From contig CAUWAG010000011.1 of assembly GCA_963556695.1 (NCBI GenBank), forward strand, positions 496,001 to 560,000: 64,000 nucleotides of DNA, in the 5' to 3' direction. Shown here piece after piece: positions 21,901 through 33,098 of the stretch (its first letter is position 1; every line of letters begins with the position of its first letter). Source of the stretch: Anthostomella pinea (taxonomy: Eukaryota; Ascomycota; Sordariomycetes; Xylariales; Xylariaceae). A program made the position numbers and the translations under genes. The notes below the pieces were generated by a model, which was not told where the DNA came from, ran no database searches, and was given only the letters and a program-made list of their open reading frames with translations.

Positions 21901-23629
21901 CCCTGGCATATCTCCACATGTTACGATCGAGGCATCTTATGCCAATTGGCCGTCTTCTGACCCTGATCAGGCACTTCCCCGTAATGACAAGCCTTTTAGC
22001 TACAAGGAAGCCATGGAGTCTGCCGAGGCACCTCAATAGCTGGATGGCACTCACACAGAGATACGGGCATTGCTGCGCAATAATACCTTCATTCCTTTGT
22101 GGAGGTCTGATCTGCCTGCTGGGCGTAAAACTCTCTCTAGCCGCAATGTTTATAAGCGGAAGAGGGACTCTGACGGCAACACCTCTCGGTACAAGGCTAG
22201 GGTGGTTGTACGAGGCTTCATGCAACGCCATGGCCTCGACTATTTCGAAACCCAGGCCTCAAGCGCTCGTACTACCACCTGGAGGCTCCTTCTAGCCATT
22301 GCTGCCGTTCTGGACTGGGAAATTGACCAGATGGATGCTGTATCTGCCTTCCTGATGGGAGAACTGGATGAAGAGATCTTCATGGAGACGCCTGATGGTC
22401 TCTTTGACTTCTTTGAGATGTATCCAGATGAGAATACCATCAACTGGAGACCTGGCATGATTATGAAGCTTGCGAAACCGCTATATGGGCTCAAGCAGAG
22501 CCCCAGGCAGTGGCAGAAGCGCATTCGCAGCGCTCTGAAGGACCTCGGATTCGACCCTCTGGTCTCTGACAACGCAGTCTATGTCAACATCAGCCGTGGC
22601 ATTATAGTGATTAGCTATGTCGACGATTTCCTCATTTTGGGGGCTAATCGTGACGGGATCGCTGCCTTCAAGAAGGAACTAGGTTCTACATTTGAGATAA
22701 AGGACATGGGAGCTGCTGAACACTTCCTAGGAGTCCACATTGTCAGAAACCAAGCTGAGAGGACGTTATATCTCTCTCAACAGACGTATGTAAGAAGGAC
22801 TGTGGAGGCGTTCGACCAGCAGAACACTGGCAAGATGAACGTGCCGATATCTCCTCAAGCAATGGAACAGATGGAGTCCCTAGACAACGACCTTGAGGTC
22901 GATACACGTCCTATTCAGACATACCAGTCCCTGATCGGTTCTGAGAACTTCCCTGCGTCGTATACGAGACCAGATATTGCATACTCTATGGGTGTTCTCT
23001 CGCGATACCTTCACAACCCTGGCTCAGCCCAATATAAGGCCGCTCTGGGCCTACTTCGCTACTTGTGGCACTCTCAAGATCTTGGGATCAAATTTGGAGG
23101 TCCCGAATATGTCAGGAAGACCCGCCAGGAGGTCCTTGAGATGATTCCGGATCTGCTGGTTGGTTACTGTGATGCCAGCTATGCTGGAAGCATCAAGACC
23201 AGCGCCAAATCCACCTCAGGCTACCTGTTCACGTTTGCTGGGGGCGCTGTCTCCTGGGCATCCAAGCTGCAGACTGTTGTGGCTCAGTCTACTGTGGAAT
23301 CGGAGTACTACGCACTCTCTGAAGCCGTCAAAGAGGCTGCCTGGCTACGAGAACTGATGCTGGAACTTGGTTTCACTCTGAATGCTATCAACATCCATTC
23401 AGACAGTGCTGGAGCTATTAATTTGGCTCAGAATGCTGAATTCCATCGTCGAACTAAGCACATTCGAGTCAGGGAACACTATATTCGTCAGGAGATCTTG
23501 GAAGGCCATATACGGCTCTCTTTCCTTGGAACCAATGAAATGCCTGCAGACGGTCTCACCAAAGCTTTGACAAAAGCAAGGTTCTTCAAGTTTCTGGAGT
23601 TGCTAGGACTGGTTCATGTAGAGGGGTGA
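18944..23629 (+). pseudogene. Copia gag-pol polyprotein with two nonsense codons
   Basis: A single frame from the ATG at 18944 to the stop at 23629 would give about 1,560 residues. It is interrupted by TAA at 19004 and TAG at 22037. Gag has a Cys/His cluster (CYECGELDKKKGHLGC, near 19800) with odd spacing. Protease has WLFDTGST near 20090. The pre-integrase HHCC region (HRWHTRLGH...CLECLE) precedes the integrase with LVHMDTAKH, FRMDGGSEYARF and EQNGVAERSFG. The RT has LDWEIDQMDAVSAFL and the catalytic ISYVDDFLILG near 22615. RNase H has GYCDASYAG and STVESEYYALSEAVKEAAWL. Both nonsense codons fit C-to-T changes in CpA context (the TAG as TGG-to-TAG on the other strand). All catalytic motifs otherwise look intact. 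Confidence 0.9.
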
Positions 23630-23667
23630 TATTCTGGTTATGTTAATTCCCTCAGTCTGAGAGGGCG

Positions 23668-23865
23668 TGTTGGATTCTGGGCTACGTTAGCCCATCCATA
23701 GTCATCCTTCAGGATCACTATCCCCATTTGTGACTCTGTCACATACGTGGCCAATATAAGGCCACGTATCCTTTCCTTTAGTATCTTGGATATATATAGG
23801 GCCATTCTGGCCGCTCCAGAGTAGCTGGAATTCCTCTCCTTAATAGAACACTTTGAAATCTAACA
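23668..23865 (+). repeat. 3' LTR of Copia element
   Basis: Identical to the 5' LTR except for one C-to-T change (ATCACTATCC against ATCACCATCC). Confidence 0.95.
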
Positions 23866-23870
23866 CTTTT

Positions 23871-24733
23871 ACCGACGCGGCATCAGGCAAAATCACGGGT
23901 TGGCACGCTAGCAGGATCGCACGAGGGGAGTACAATTTACAGGATAAAATATACCTGGCTGATTGAGGAGAAGGCAAGCCAGAGAGGCATGACTCATTCA
24001 TCTGCTTGTAACTTAGGGCCGAACCAACCCGCTTCTTATCTAGCAACAACGTAAGCCTCGATCAAACCGGGGGCGAATGGGACAGCTAGACGGCAATTAT
24101 GGGGTAGTCATAGAGGAATCATAGAGCATATTATGTAGATCAACAGGGACAGATTCACGAAGTCAACGCAACCGTCAGAGAGTTCCTCTGTTACGGTATT
24201 ACATAATACCTCCACATATTTATGTACATATATACCTCTAGCTTCCCCTTTCTCTTCCGACCTTGCCTCTTCTTCCTTAGATATCGTTGAATCTAGATAT
24301 TTCATCCCATCAGCCCTGACCAACGCAGCTGCAGCAAGGACCACGCTGCATACACGTAATCCACGCGTTGATACATATACACGTACATATACACATACAT
24401 CCATTACACGAAGACGGACCCTCTTGGCACACTACATACATGTCCAGCTCTTGGTATGTATATGTATGTATTTGCGTGTATCTGAGGTAGATATGTAAGT
24501 AGTATAAGAAGCAATGTCGAGGAGTAAAATGTTATGGTGATGATGGTTTTTGGAGGAGTGAGCTCGGACCACTGAGATATTCCGACTTGGCACTCGGTAC
24601 TTAGTTTTTACTCCGACTATTACGTGAAATCTTAGTTTCAAAGCATCGCGTCACCACAACGCGCGTCTCTGCCATTATCACCTGCCGTCAGTGCGATACT
24701 GCCCACTAAGTAACTATTCGACGCGACTTCGAG
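23871..24733. other. Intergenic, nothing recognised
   Basis: No convincing gene. Short tracts of CATATACACATACAT-type simple sequence occur near 24360-24480. It lies between the Copia element and the hAT remnant; I could not find hAT terminal repeats here. Confidence 0.4.
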
Positions 24734-26118
24734 ATGAGTCCGACCTACGACGGAAACCACGCCATTGTATCGATCGATCCGAAATGCCTTCTCGATCCTG
24801 CCGCTAGCCCAGATCCAACAATCATACCCGTCCCGACAATGATGCCGATACCACTTCCAACACCGACTCCGAAGCTGTTCTTATCAGAACGACCAGCAGC
24901 TACCGACGAAGAATGCGAAGAACGATTATGGAAGCTTTATCGTGGCTTTCTATGGTCTGAACGCACAAAAGATCGTAGTTCTTGGACATGGGAACACGGA
25001 TACGACATCGCGAAGGAGAACGATCGAAAATGGGTTTGCCGTCATTGCCTCCGCAAAAGGCGCACACCAGTCAAGGACTACTCGGCTTCCGGCCTCCAAA
25101 ATGCGATCCATCACTTGTACGAAGCCCATTCAATAGCTGCACCAGAAACTCCACAACTTGGTCGTGGAGATCAACCGAGCCGACCGCCTAACTTACCTCC
25201 TTCGCGAACTTCAAGTTTCTGATATTTCGAAGGATCCTTTATTGACTGGGCGGAAGGCTAAGCCTCTTGGTGTCGTTCGGGACAATGATACAAGGTGGCT
25301 GTCCCAGTACTACATGATCCGACGAGCCCTTCGTCTTCGACCTTACCTTGAGCAAGTTATTAGCAAATGGAGGCAAATATGGGAGCAAGAGAATAAGACG
25401 AAGAAGGGCGAAGTTCGCAAGTCAGCCAAGCTCCCGAAGATTTGCCAACCAGATAATCAACTAACAGAGAGCGATTGGGAAGCTCTTGAAAATTACCAGA
25501 CAATCTTGAGCTACTACGAGGATGCAGTGAAAACCCTCGAAGGCGATGGCATCGCTCGGAAACGAAAGCGAGGGTACGTCGGCTCATATGGCAATATCTG
25601 GGACGCAATACACGGCTACGAATTTATCCTCAAGCAGCTCGAGCGCTATGTTGTCATGGCTGAAGCACTGCCAGACTCTGTACAGTTTCGGATTGGGGTA
25701 AACGCAGCTTGGCACAAGCTGAAAGAGTACTATGGAAAGCTTGACGAGACACCAGTCTATTATGCGGCCTTGGCTCTTTACCCTGCTTATCGATGGGACT
25801 GGTTTAAGCAGAATTGGGAAGCAGTATGGGTGAATAAAGCGAAAGAGGCTGTCCTAGAGGCTTGGATCCAGGACTATCGTGACCTTGTGGTTGATACAGG
25901 CACCCAACACCTCGGCGTCAAACGGCAGAAGCGATTCCGGAACTCTTTCGAGGAGCATCGCGATCAATCTCGGCATTCATCAAGGGCAGGACTGTCCGCT
26001 TCTCCGATGCCCGTCGATGACGAATAAAAGGCCTGGCTAGCGGCCCCTGAGGCGGGCGACGATGATGTTGACGATCCTATTCACTACTGGCACAACAAAC
26101 GACAACTCAGAGACAAGG
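24734..26118 (+). pseudogene. hAT-family transposase remnant, internally deleted
   Basis: The first part (24734-25222) has a BED-type zinc-finger region (WVCRHCLRKRRTPVKDYSAS, then His pairs in AIHHLYEAH). From about 25160 another frame carries the late catalytic-domain signature RDNDTRWLSQYYMIRRAL and the C-terminal YYAALALYPAYRWDWF. After a stop at 26025-26027 the same frame still reads AWLAAPE and DDPIHYWH, the start of the hAT dimerisation domain. Then the sequence changes to a DUF7924 gene at about 26118. The middle of the transposase, with the first catalytic Asp residues, is missing. Both ends of the element are therefore lost or unrecognisable. Confidence 0.75.
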
Positions 26119-26121
26119 GGG

Positions 26122-26883
26122 CTTTTATGGGCAGGTATAAGCAGGGCGTTCTGTGGGCCTCGGCCGCAGCCCGACTACGGGCTGGGATTTAAGCGGGAGG
26201 CCTTCACACACCCACAATTGCAGAAGCTGGAGCCGTTCATTGGAAACGTGCTGCGCGACTGCTCCTATTTTGCCGCCACGTACGACATGTTCCTCCCGTT
26301 CTTGACCAGTGAGGTCAAGTGCGGAGCAGGCGCTCTCGACGTCGCCGACCGCCAGAACGCACACAGCCAGGTCGTTGCGCTCCGTGGGCTGGTGGAGCTC
26401 TTCCGACTTGTCGGTCGAGAGACGGAACTGCATCGCCAGATCAACGGGTTTTCCGTCTCTCACAGCGACGAGTATGTCAGGATTTGGGGCCACTATGCCG
26501 TGATCGACGGGCAAGACGTCTCTTATTTTCGACACCCGATTGCCAAGTTTGACATCTCGCCGACGGCCGAGGGCGACCAGCGGTGGAAGGCATACTCGTT
26601 TGTTCGGAACGTCCAGGACCTGTGGGTTCCCGACCACTTCACGAAGATCTGTTCTGTCATCGATGCCTTGCCGACAGAGCTGAGTTTCGACGACGATTTC
26701 GGTCCCTCCGAGGGATCGGCCTCGCGGTCTGGATTGTCGCAGGAACTTGACTGTTCCAGCCTTGTTGACGAACAAGCTACAATTTTGGCACAAGGAGGGC
26801 TGTATGCCCACCCGGTCTCTCCCAATACGACGATGCAATCTACGTCGACAACCGACCCCATGAAGAGGAGGAGGAACCAATAG
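26122..26883 (+). pseudogene. DUF7924-like fungal protein, C-terminal fragment
   Basis: The open frame (starting within hAT sequence at 26062) reads AFCGPRPQPDYGLGFKREAF, CSYFAATYDMFLPFLTSEVK, RQNAHSQVVALRGLVELFRL, RIWGHYAVIDGQD and NVQDLWVPDHFTKICSVIDA. These motifs match a large fungal-specific family annotated as DUF7924, of unknown function, thought to carry a nuclease-like fold. The frame ends with a low-complexity tail and MKRRRNQ. The N-terminal part of the family is missing; the ORF begins at the hAT junction. The open frame without stops argues for a relatively recent truncation. Confidence 0.65.
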
Positions 26884-27573
26884 GCGGAGGTTGAAGATTG
26901 CAGCCGGTGTGGTGTTGCAGATGGTGTAGGCACGGTCACCTTGGGGAGAGAAGCGGTGTCCACGAGGGTGGCCCGAGCGGCCAATTGGCCGCCCTTCATT
27001 GGCTGGTAAGGCGGCAGCAATAGGTAATTTGTCGAGTAGCACATGCATTCACCGTGAGCGAATCAAGTCAGAGACCCGATCAGCGACAAAAGGCGGACCA
27101 TAATACGCATATTCTTACGCTTTGCGGTCATTTAGTTGAGTTTGAGTGGGCGTAGATCGTATCTTGACGATTCCGTACTCCCTTTGGTTGAGGGCATTGC
27201 TCCTGTTGTTTCACGTACCTGGCAGAGAGACCCGAGATAGCGTGTGCATTGGGTCCTCGTGACCCTGCATAGGGTCTGCCACCGCGGCACATGTAGTGTC
27301 GATAGCTGGGTCGTAGTGGATTGAGTCGTGAGGATTGCAGCATCCCGGGTTATTGCAACCATCAGACTGCTGGTGGTTGACGGACAGGTTCTCCTCGGCA
27401 GGTAGGCTGGAAGTGTCTAAGCTCGTAATGCTCTTAGTCTCGCATGGCTCCGCACCGAGGCGACTTGAAGGCTGCGTCCTTTGTACTGTCGTCTCTCTGG
27501 GTCGACTTACTGAGCAACTTGACGGAGGCTTTGGTTATGACCAATTGCTCATTAGGAGGGGAGAAATTGGTCC
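26884..27573. other. Intergenic, nothing recognised
   Basis: Minus-strand frames at 27128-27362 are open but show no recognisable motif. No structural repeats were seen. Confidence 0.35.
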
Positions 27574-27702
27574 GATGGCGCGTCTTCGATGATATCGAGT
27601 GGTAACGAAGGATTGGTTAGGAGGCAGTGACGTGGTGTAATACACATGCATGGGATAAAGTGAGGCTGGCTATGAGTCACTCGCGACCACTCATTTACGT
27701 GC
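27574..27702 (+). repeat. Dispersed repeat X, copy 2
   Basis: Matches 13674-13805 (see there). Downstream, 27810-27890 is weakly similar to 39345-39420 around the motif TTTCATCTNCCTT. The repeat may therefore be longer and more diverged than the core. Confidence 0.65.
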
Positions 27703-28105
27703 ATGCCGGAAGCGAGGAAACACCCCAAGCTAGGACGCCAAGCACATTTTACGTCCCGCTCACGATCCAGTTCTAACCCGTGGTTCAGCTCCTGTTCACG
27801 ATGCAGTTCCTGCTTATGATTCGATTTCATCTCCCTTGACCGTTATCCAACTAACCCGGAGATACATTGCAACCTCACGCAAATATGTAGTACAGCCACT
27901 CTGCGATGCAGGTCTCCCCACAAGAACTGCCAGCGTGGATCCAACACAAACAGTTAGATCCAAAGTATCTGCACTTATTCCACTACGCTGGCAAATACCA
28001 TAGCACTAGAGGCAATATTAACCCCCGACTCAACGGAATCCATGAATTGGACCATCGTAAAACGTACGTGAAATCTGCTGTGAACCACTATACAGTAGCT
28101 CATGT
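27703..28105. other. Intergenic, nothing recognised
   Basis: No gene seen. It includes direct CACGAT-CAGTTC-type near-repeats at 27765-27815. Confidence 0.3.
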
Positions 28106-28380
28106 TTAAGGTAACAACCTGCATCGTTGCAAGAGGAGAATGATAGCGCGCAATTTCTCCCCTAGATATTTCGGAATCAGTGAGTAACGTTGAGGACAAT
28201 GATCAGGCGACTTGTCAACTGACCTATTAATTTATTGACATGCTTCTCTGGTTTTTCTTGCTCGTTCTCGAGGTTGGACTTTAGATAACGACAAACTTGA
28301 TCGTGTAAAGCGGCATTTGGACTTGGAGCCTCAATGAACACCTGGATCGATTTAGGAAGCTCTCTTTTCCTAGATGTCAT
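28106..28380 (-). CDS. Possible very small spliced gene, unknown
   Basis: On the minus strand an ATG at 28380 opens MTSRKRELPKSIQVFIEAPS. A GTCAGT donor and a TCTAG acceptor (intron 28162-28224, 63 nt, with CTCAC and CTGAT possible branch points) would join exons 28225-28380 and 28106-28161 into 70 residues. The product is Lys/Glu-rich with a hydrophobic Leu/Ile end. I do not recognise it. It may be a decayed fragment; the consistent splice phases are the only positive evidence. Confidence 0.2.
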
Positions 28381-30157
28381 TTTTATAGATAGTAGCTGGA
28401 ATATTGAGGTTAAAAAGAAGAAAAGCAAGTTCTAAATAAGACGACAATCGCATATTGGAATGAGGGATCAAAAAAATGAGGTGGTTGGTTCAGTACGAGT
28501 CCCTTGGCTGCGGCCACCACTACAGACGACGGGAAAATACAGCTGCCCTTACAGGCGGCACGTACTCGCGGGTGCACCTCATCCAACCGTCCAAATGGTG
28601 TCATGGCCTCGCATGTGCAAATCAATTAATTGTAATAATCATGCAGGAATTCATGACTTCCTGTTGATCTCGGACAATGATTATACATGGCCGGAACACC
28701 TTTGGAGCACTCGATTTCGCCCAGTCAGCTCGTATCGTATGCCGTTATGTGTAGGATAAAGGTGGGCAACATCGAAGGAGGGTGCATACTTTGGGCTTCG
28801 TGTCAAAGCATTCCTAGAGCTTGATGAGGGCCGCCATGTCGCCCATGGTGATCGGGCCAGAGGTCGCAGTCTCGGGTGCCATCCTCTGCTGTATTGGTAG
28901 ACGCAGTGGATTACGTGTATGGGCGCGTGGGTGTGGGCGTTAGAGGTGGAGTTGATTGATGATGCGGAATGGTGGGTGGAAGAAAATAGGGCTGGCAAGG
29001 CCGAGAGATCTCTGCTTGACGTGGGGTCATTAGGGGATCGCTTAAGCCCCGCAGTGCCCTGTTAGGTGGGGAAGCGGGACAGGGGGCTTTTCTGAGGCTT
29101 TGATTGCCTACTAATTACCATGGGTCATGGCTGATGACAAGGCGCCATTTGGCAGGACCGGGAGTAAAGCGAGTAATGGGCACATACAATGAGTCTTCAT
29201 TCTAGACGACCTATCACGATATAGCTCATGTACAAGGTTAAGTCCGCACTTACTGTCTCCGGTAATAGCCGCTAGCCAACCACGTCGAACGGCTATAAAT
29301 TTCATGTGGGGTTGAACTCCGCAAATTCTATAGCAGGACTGTTACAGATAGGGCCCCGTTTCCTGTACGATTTAAGTATTATGGTCGTTGCAGCAAGAAC
29401 TGTGCTTGTTGACAGTGTAGTGCGGCCGTTTACGAGTAAGGAAATACAGGCTTTTTAATCTCCCGTTCCTGTTCCAAGGAGTCGTCCCGCAAATTTGAAG
29501 AGCTCCAAGAACAGAAAAAGCACAGTCAACAAATCATTCGACTGATATCCATAAGACGTTACTAACAGTGGGGACCTAAAGACACGGCCAAAGACCTTTC
29601 TCTCCTTTTCCCTTAGTCTGTGTCACAGGCATCGCCTGCCCATGCTGTTGCATTGGGACATGAATCGAATAGATTTTGGACTTCTACGATTCACTCGAGA
29701 ACGGTCAAAAGTCTCTGAGTTACGCAACTGATCATGTCAAGGAATCAGAGCAGCATACCATGTTCATAATGACCTAAGGCGATACGCAGTGATACTGCTC
29801 GTGGAAGCATAGAGCCATGGTAAATTATGCCAGGAATATCTGGACCCAAGTCCCAGGGAGTTCAACCTGGCACATTGGACACGTACTTTGTGGGGGGGGG
29901 GGGGGAACACCCTTGTACATGAGCTGTGTCGTAAATCGCTTCACATCAAGATCAGAATACAATCAACTCTAAATATACACAATTACCACACCAACGCTGT
30001 CTGACATGTGGCTGGAGATTGCCACGGTTGAAACTAATCTTCACACTACCAACGGTGCTGACGCCGAAAGACACCACCATCCTTTCGATTGCAGGTTCCC
30101 CAGTCTCCGCCTACTAGCATGTTCATATTCTCTCACTAAACACACGCATCCAGGAAG
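28381..30157. other. Gene-free stretch
   Basis: Only short frames are seen. Near 28820-28880 the minus strand has a start codon followed by about 20 codons (MAPETATSGPITMGDMAALI) and a stop, perhaps the first codons of a lost gene. A run of 14 G lies at 29892-29905. No repeats with other parts of the window were found. Confidence 0.4.
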
Positions 30158-30496
30158 CTACTGACGTCTTCTGCGTTTGGTGCCCTTCTCTTCACCAGTT
30201 TCGCCGTCGGCCGGTCTCTTTCTGTGATTCGGAGCTCCGAACCATGTGTCGAGGCCTTGCGCATGCAGGAGCCATTATAATGTAAAGGGGGGCCCGCTGA
30301 TGTCACAAGCCTCCTCCGCTCCCTCTCGTAGTCCGATCTTGATGGGACTTAGCCGACTGTCTACTGCGAAACAGACTTCTTGGCCGGTGTCTCCATCTAC
30401 TAGAGAGCCGGGTCTGGTTTCCAGGTTTACGGCAAAAGTTCGGTTCTCTACGACAAAGAAAGCGCTTGCTTCGTGCAACAGCGACCGTAACGCCAT
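30158..30496 (-). pseudogene. Hypothetical protein, C-terminal fragment
   Basis: Minus-strand frame MALRSLLHEASAFFVVENRT onwards is open to a TAA at about 30275. The same frame then continues as LDTWFGAPNHRKRPADGETG and ends in KRRRRQ with a stop at 30158. The basic end resembles a nuclear localisation signal. A short intron around the TAA could rescue the frame, but I could not define splice sites. The family is not recognised. Confidence 0.3.
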
Positions 30497-31110
30497 ATAT
30501 TCCGGACTGTTGGTTGCTTAAACGAGTGTATTAAGTGAGATCACATACTAGCCCAAAGGCAGACAAGTTCCAAATCGATGCGGGTAAGTGAGTGTTCCGC
30601 TTCCAGTCCAATGCCCTGCTTTACAGCTCAAGGCGCTTCTAGCTCTTTTCCTCCCGCGACTCGTTTCTCGATCCCAGAACCATGGCGTGACATGCGCAAG
30701 TCCCCCTCAGGCCTTTCCGGTGATGGCCGGATGGTCAGGAGTCACTCGCGCATGTCATCTGACGATGTCCGCACGACAGACCGAATCTGGTCACGCCCCG
30801 ACGAGGCAACAAAGCCCCATTACATATTCCACACAGCCTGGCATTCCATGACCCCCTTCATGGAGCTATATGGGTACGAGGATCTGAGGCCGCCATCAAC
30901 TCGGCCACAGTCCATCTGTACCCTCTCCCACGAAAGGGTGGCATGAGCCAACTTTATGTCAAATATGCGATGGGACTCCTCCGGGCCTCCTCGGCGCGTT
31001 GCCGGACTAGGGCTGGCGCAGGACTTCTGAAGCAGACTACCTTAGGCTCGAGGGATCATCTGTATCATGTTAGCCACGGTGGTGGCGATCGCCGATGAGG
31101 GCTCACGTGC
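30497..31110. other. Intergenic, nothing recognised
   Basis: Open frames of up to 122 codons on the plus strand lack any familiar motif and look like chance. Confidence 0.35.
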
Positions 31111-31620
31111 CTACGTGAGCAGGTTGTGGATCAGGCCGAGACGAGCCATCACTCGACCAAGAGCCTCCGACCCGCCTGCGAGATGGACGGCACCAAGAAG
31201 GGCCTCGACGGTGGTCGCCATCATGCCGCCCGAGACCTGGGTCGTGCCATGATTGAGAATGACGCATTCTTCGAGACCATGAGCGACCCCAACTTGGGCC
31301 AAGTTTTCGTTCGCAAGGAGTTTGCGAATTTCGGTCCATTGCCCTTGTACAAGGTCAGTACGGGCAATGTGAAGACAAGATAATTTCATTCGCCTACCTT
31401 TGGTTAAACCGTCCTTGCCAATCCACAAGGTTGACAAGTACGCAGCCGCCTGTATGTCTCCATGGACAGCCAGGACATTGTTCTTGCGAACTCTTTGACC
31501 CTGGTAGAAGGTCAAGCCAGCAGTGTTCAGTGACTCCACGCAAGGACCCTTGTCGACGGTGAACGTGAAGCCAAGACGTTCCTCAGCGCGTGAAACTTTC
31601 TGCTCTACCATGGTAGCCAT
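31111..31620 (-). CDS. Small RNase III-domain-like protein, two exons
   Basis: Exons 31398-31620 and 31111-31343 flank a 54-nt intron (GTAGGC donor, TACTGACC branch-point-like, CAAG acceptor) and give 151 residues. It has RNase III fold marks: ESLNTAGLTFYQGQRV, then VLAVHGDIQAAAYL (family ERLEFLGDAVL), and TTVEALLGAVHLAGG (family VEALIGAIYLD.G). The Asp of HGD and the Glu of VEA match catalytic positions, but the first acidic residue of the signature motif is not obvious, so it may bind rather than cut RNA. No double-stranded RNA-binding domain follows. Without splicing, the intron also reads open, so both forms are possible. The gene looks intact. Similar stand-alone proteins are common in Pezizomycotina; function is unknown. 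Confidence 0.65.
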   Translation of the reverse strand: MATMVEQKVSRAEERLGFTFTVDKGPCVESLNTAGLTFYQGQRVRKNNVLAVHGDIQAAAYLSTLWIGKDGLTKGRRMKLSCLHIARTDLVQGQWTEIRKLLANENLAQVGVAHGLEECVILNHGTTQVSGGMMATTVEALLGAVHLAGGSEALGRVMARLGLIHNLLT

Positions 31621-32336
31621 GGTATAGATGGGCGGGTCAACGTGTGTCGATGGTTGTGCGGATAGATAGAGATTCGAGATGTCTCAAGTGCTGCTGATCT
31701 TGGTCGGGAAATAAATGGACGAGGACGGTGATGAAGGGAGAGTCTGGAAGAAGGTTGTGGGAACGAGCACCCTCGAGACCTGCGGTATATATATCCGCGT
31801 GAAGAAGCCCGATTCGAACACCAGAATCTGCCTTGGTCAAAGCCCTGGTGGCGCACCCGACAGTACTGTACGACGGCAGCTCGCATGAAGCACCACCGGG
31901 CGGGGCAATGCTTCGGCCTCGGTGAATTCCTACCAGGTGATTCGCCAAGTTATATTGCAGGTACGGCAGCCTGCCTCATAATCATATGAGCGGAAGTCGC
32001 GAGACTCCTAATGAGCAGCTGTTGAACAGTTTGGGCATGCGAGCACCCCCAGCCTGCAAGCTAGCCAACGATGCAGCGCCGCGTGCCCGCTGCAGACCCG
32101 GAGTCAATGTGCAGCTGGACTCTTCAACGCTGAGCGTCCAATTTGATTTGCTTTGGCCAGATTTTCGCTGCTTAACGCAAGTGGCTGCAACAGGTAGGCT
32201 GAACAGGAACGATGACAACCGCCGGTGTGATGCTTGATTCCACGAGAGCAAACGCTGCTTCTTATCGAGGTTATATCTTATCAAGCCACAAATGAATGCG
32301 GCTGGTGCTCTAATCTTTGCACGCAAGCCACTCGCG
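31621..32336. other. Upstream region of RNase III-like gene, no gene
   Basis: Contains a near-palindrome GCGGTATATATATCCGCG at about 31780-31797, a possible TATA element about 160 bp before the RNase III-like ATG. No other gene is recognised. Confidence 0.35.
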
Positions 32337-32927
32337 CTAACATAATGCAAGGGGTAATTCCCTCGGCTTTCGCGATACGACTCCGCCTGTCCGACGGGTT
32401 GCGTCGCTGGGAGCATCGATGGTCCAGAGGATTGCTTTGGCGCTGGCCGCCTCGGCGCGCTTCATCAGGTCCCATGTCGCGGAGAGGTTGGCGTTGCTGT
32501 ACATCTGAAATGTGGTTAGTAGGCTTGGTTCAGAGGACATCATCCTGACATACCTGTTGAAAGACCACCTGAGGGCCGTTGAACGTCGAATTGCTCTTGA
32601 CTGTAGCAAGTTCTTTTATCGTCTTCATCGCGTAGAGTGCGGGCTGGACGACTATTAGCTCGAGGCAGAGGCTTGGAAGTCGGGTTGGGCACGTACATTA
32701 TACAGGATGATCTCGCTCGCGGCAGCTTCCATCAAATTGAACTCACCCCGATCAGGGTCTCCGTATCCGGCACGAGCAGCCGGAGCAATGAAAAAGGGGG
32801 CACTGAACTTGTACCCCATGATTATTGTACTGGCCAATATGTAAGCATACGTAGGCGCTCATCAGGCGAAAGTTCGACTTACTTCAGCGTCTCATTCACC
32901 TTGGTCACATCAGTGAGTTGCCGGGGC
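32337..32927 (-). pseudogene. FMN-dependent dehydrogenase (cytochrome b2/lactate oxidase type), broken
   Basis: Recognisable exons on the minus strand encode RQLTDVTKVNETLK (32927-32883), IIMGYKFSAPFFIAPAARAG with FNLMEAAASEIILYN (32829-32697), ALYAMKTIKELATVKSNSTF with GPQVVFQQ (32651-32554), and SNANLSATWDLMKRAEAASA with AILWTIDAP (from 32504). Introns of 53, 45 and 49 nt have proper GT/AG ends. The family oxidises L-2-hydroxy acids with FMN. The splice between the second and third exons is out of phase by one base, and after TIDAP the frame leaves family similarity. N- and C-terminal parts, including the catalytic His/Arg region, are absent. Confidence 0.75.
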
Positions 32928-33084
32928 CAGAATCATTCCCCCCGGTATTGTCTGATCTTAACGCCGCCATTTATCGTTTGTAGCATCTGCAAGGGTCTTG
33001 GTCGTACTAAGACTTGATATGTTACTGAAACTATTTGCCCTCCACGGTAAACTATCATTCTAGATATGTGGCAATAACAATGAC

Positions 33085-33098
33085 TTCTAAAGTCCGTC
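33085..33098 (+). repeat. Target-site duplication of LINE copy 2, left
   Basis: TTCTAAAGTCCGTC is repeated exactly at 38239-38252, directly after the A-rich tail of the LINE. Confidence 0.85.

Larger units (their letters stand above)
18499..23865 (+). mobile_element. Copia-type LTR retrotransposon, young copy
   Basis: Two 198-bp LTRs (18499-18696 and 23668-23865) differ at a single base and are flanked by the 5-bp direct repeat CTTTT (18494-18498 and 23866-23870). The 5' LTR is followed directly by TGGTAGCA, which is in primer-binding-site position and resembles the complement of an initiator tRNA-Met 3' end. A purine-rich tract (GAGAGGGCG) precedes the 3' LTR. Domain order protease-integrase-RT-RNase H defines Copia. 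One gag-pol frame spans 18944-23629 with two nonsense codons. Confidence 0.95.

Noticed and set aside
26125..27048. 307-codon minus-strand ORF.
   Set aside because: It is the antisense of the DUF7924 fragment; the plus-strand frame carries the recognisable motifs.
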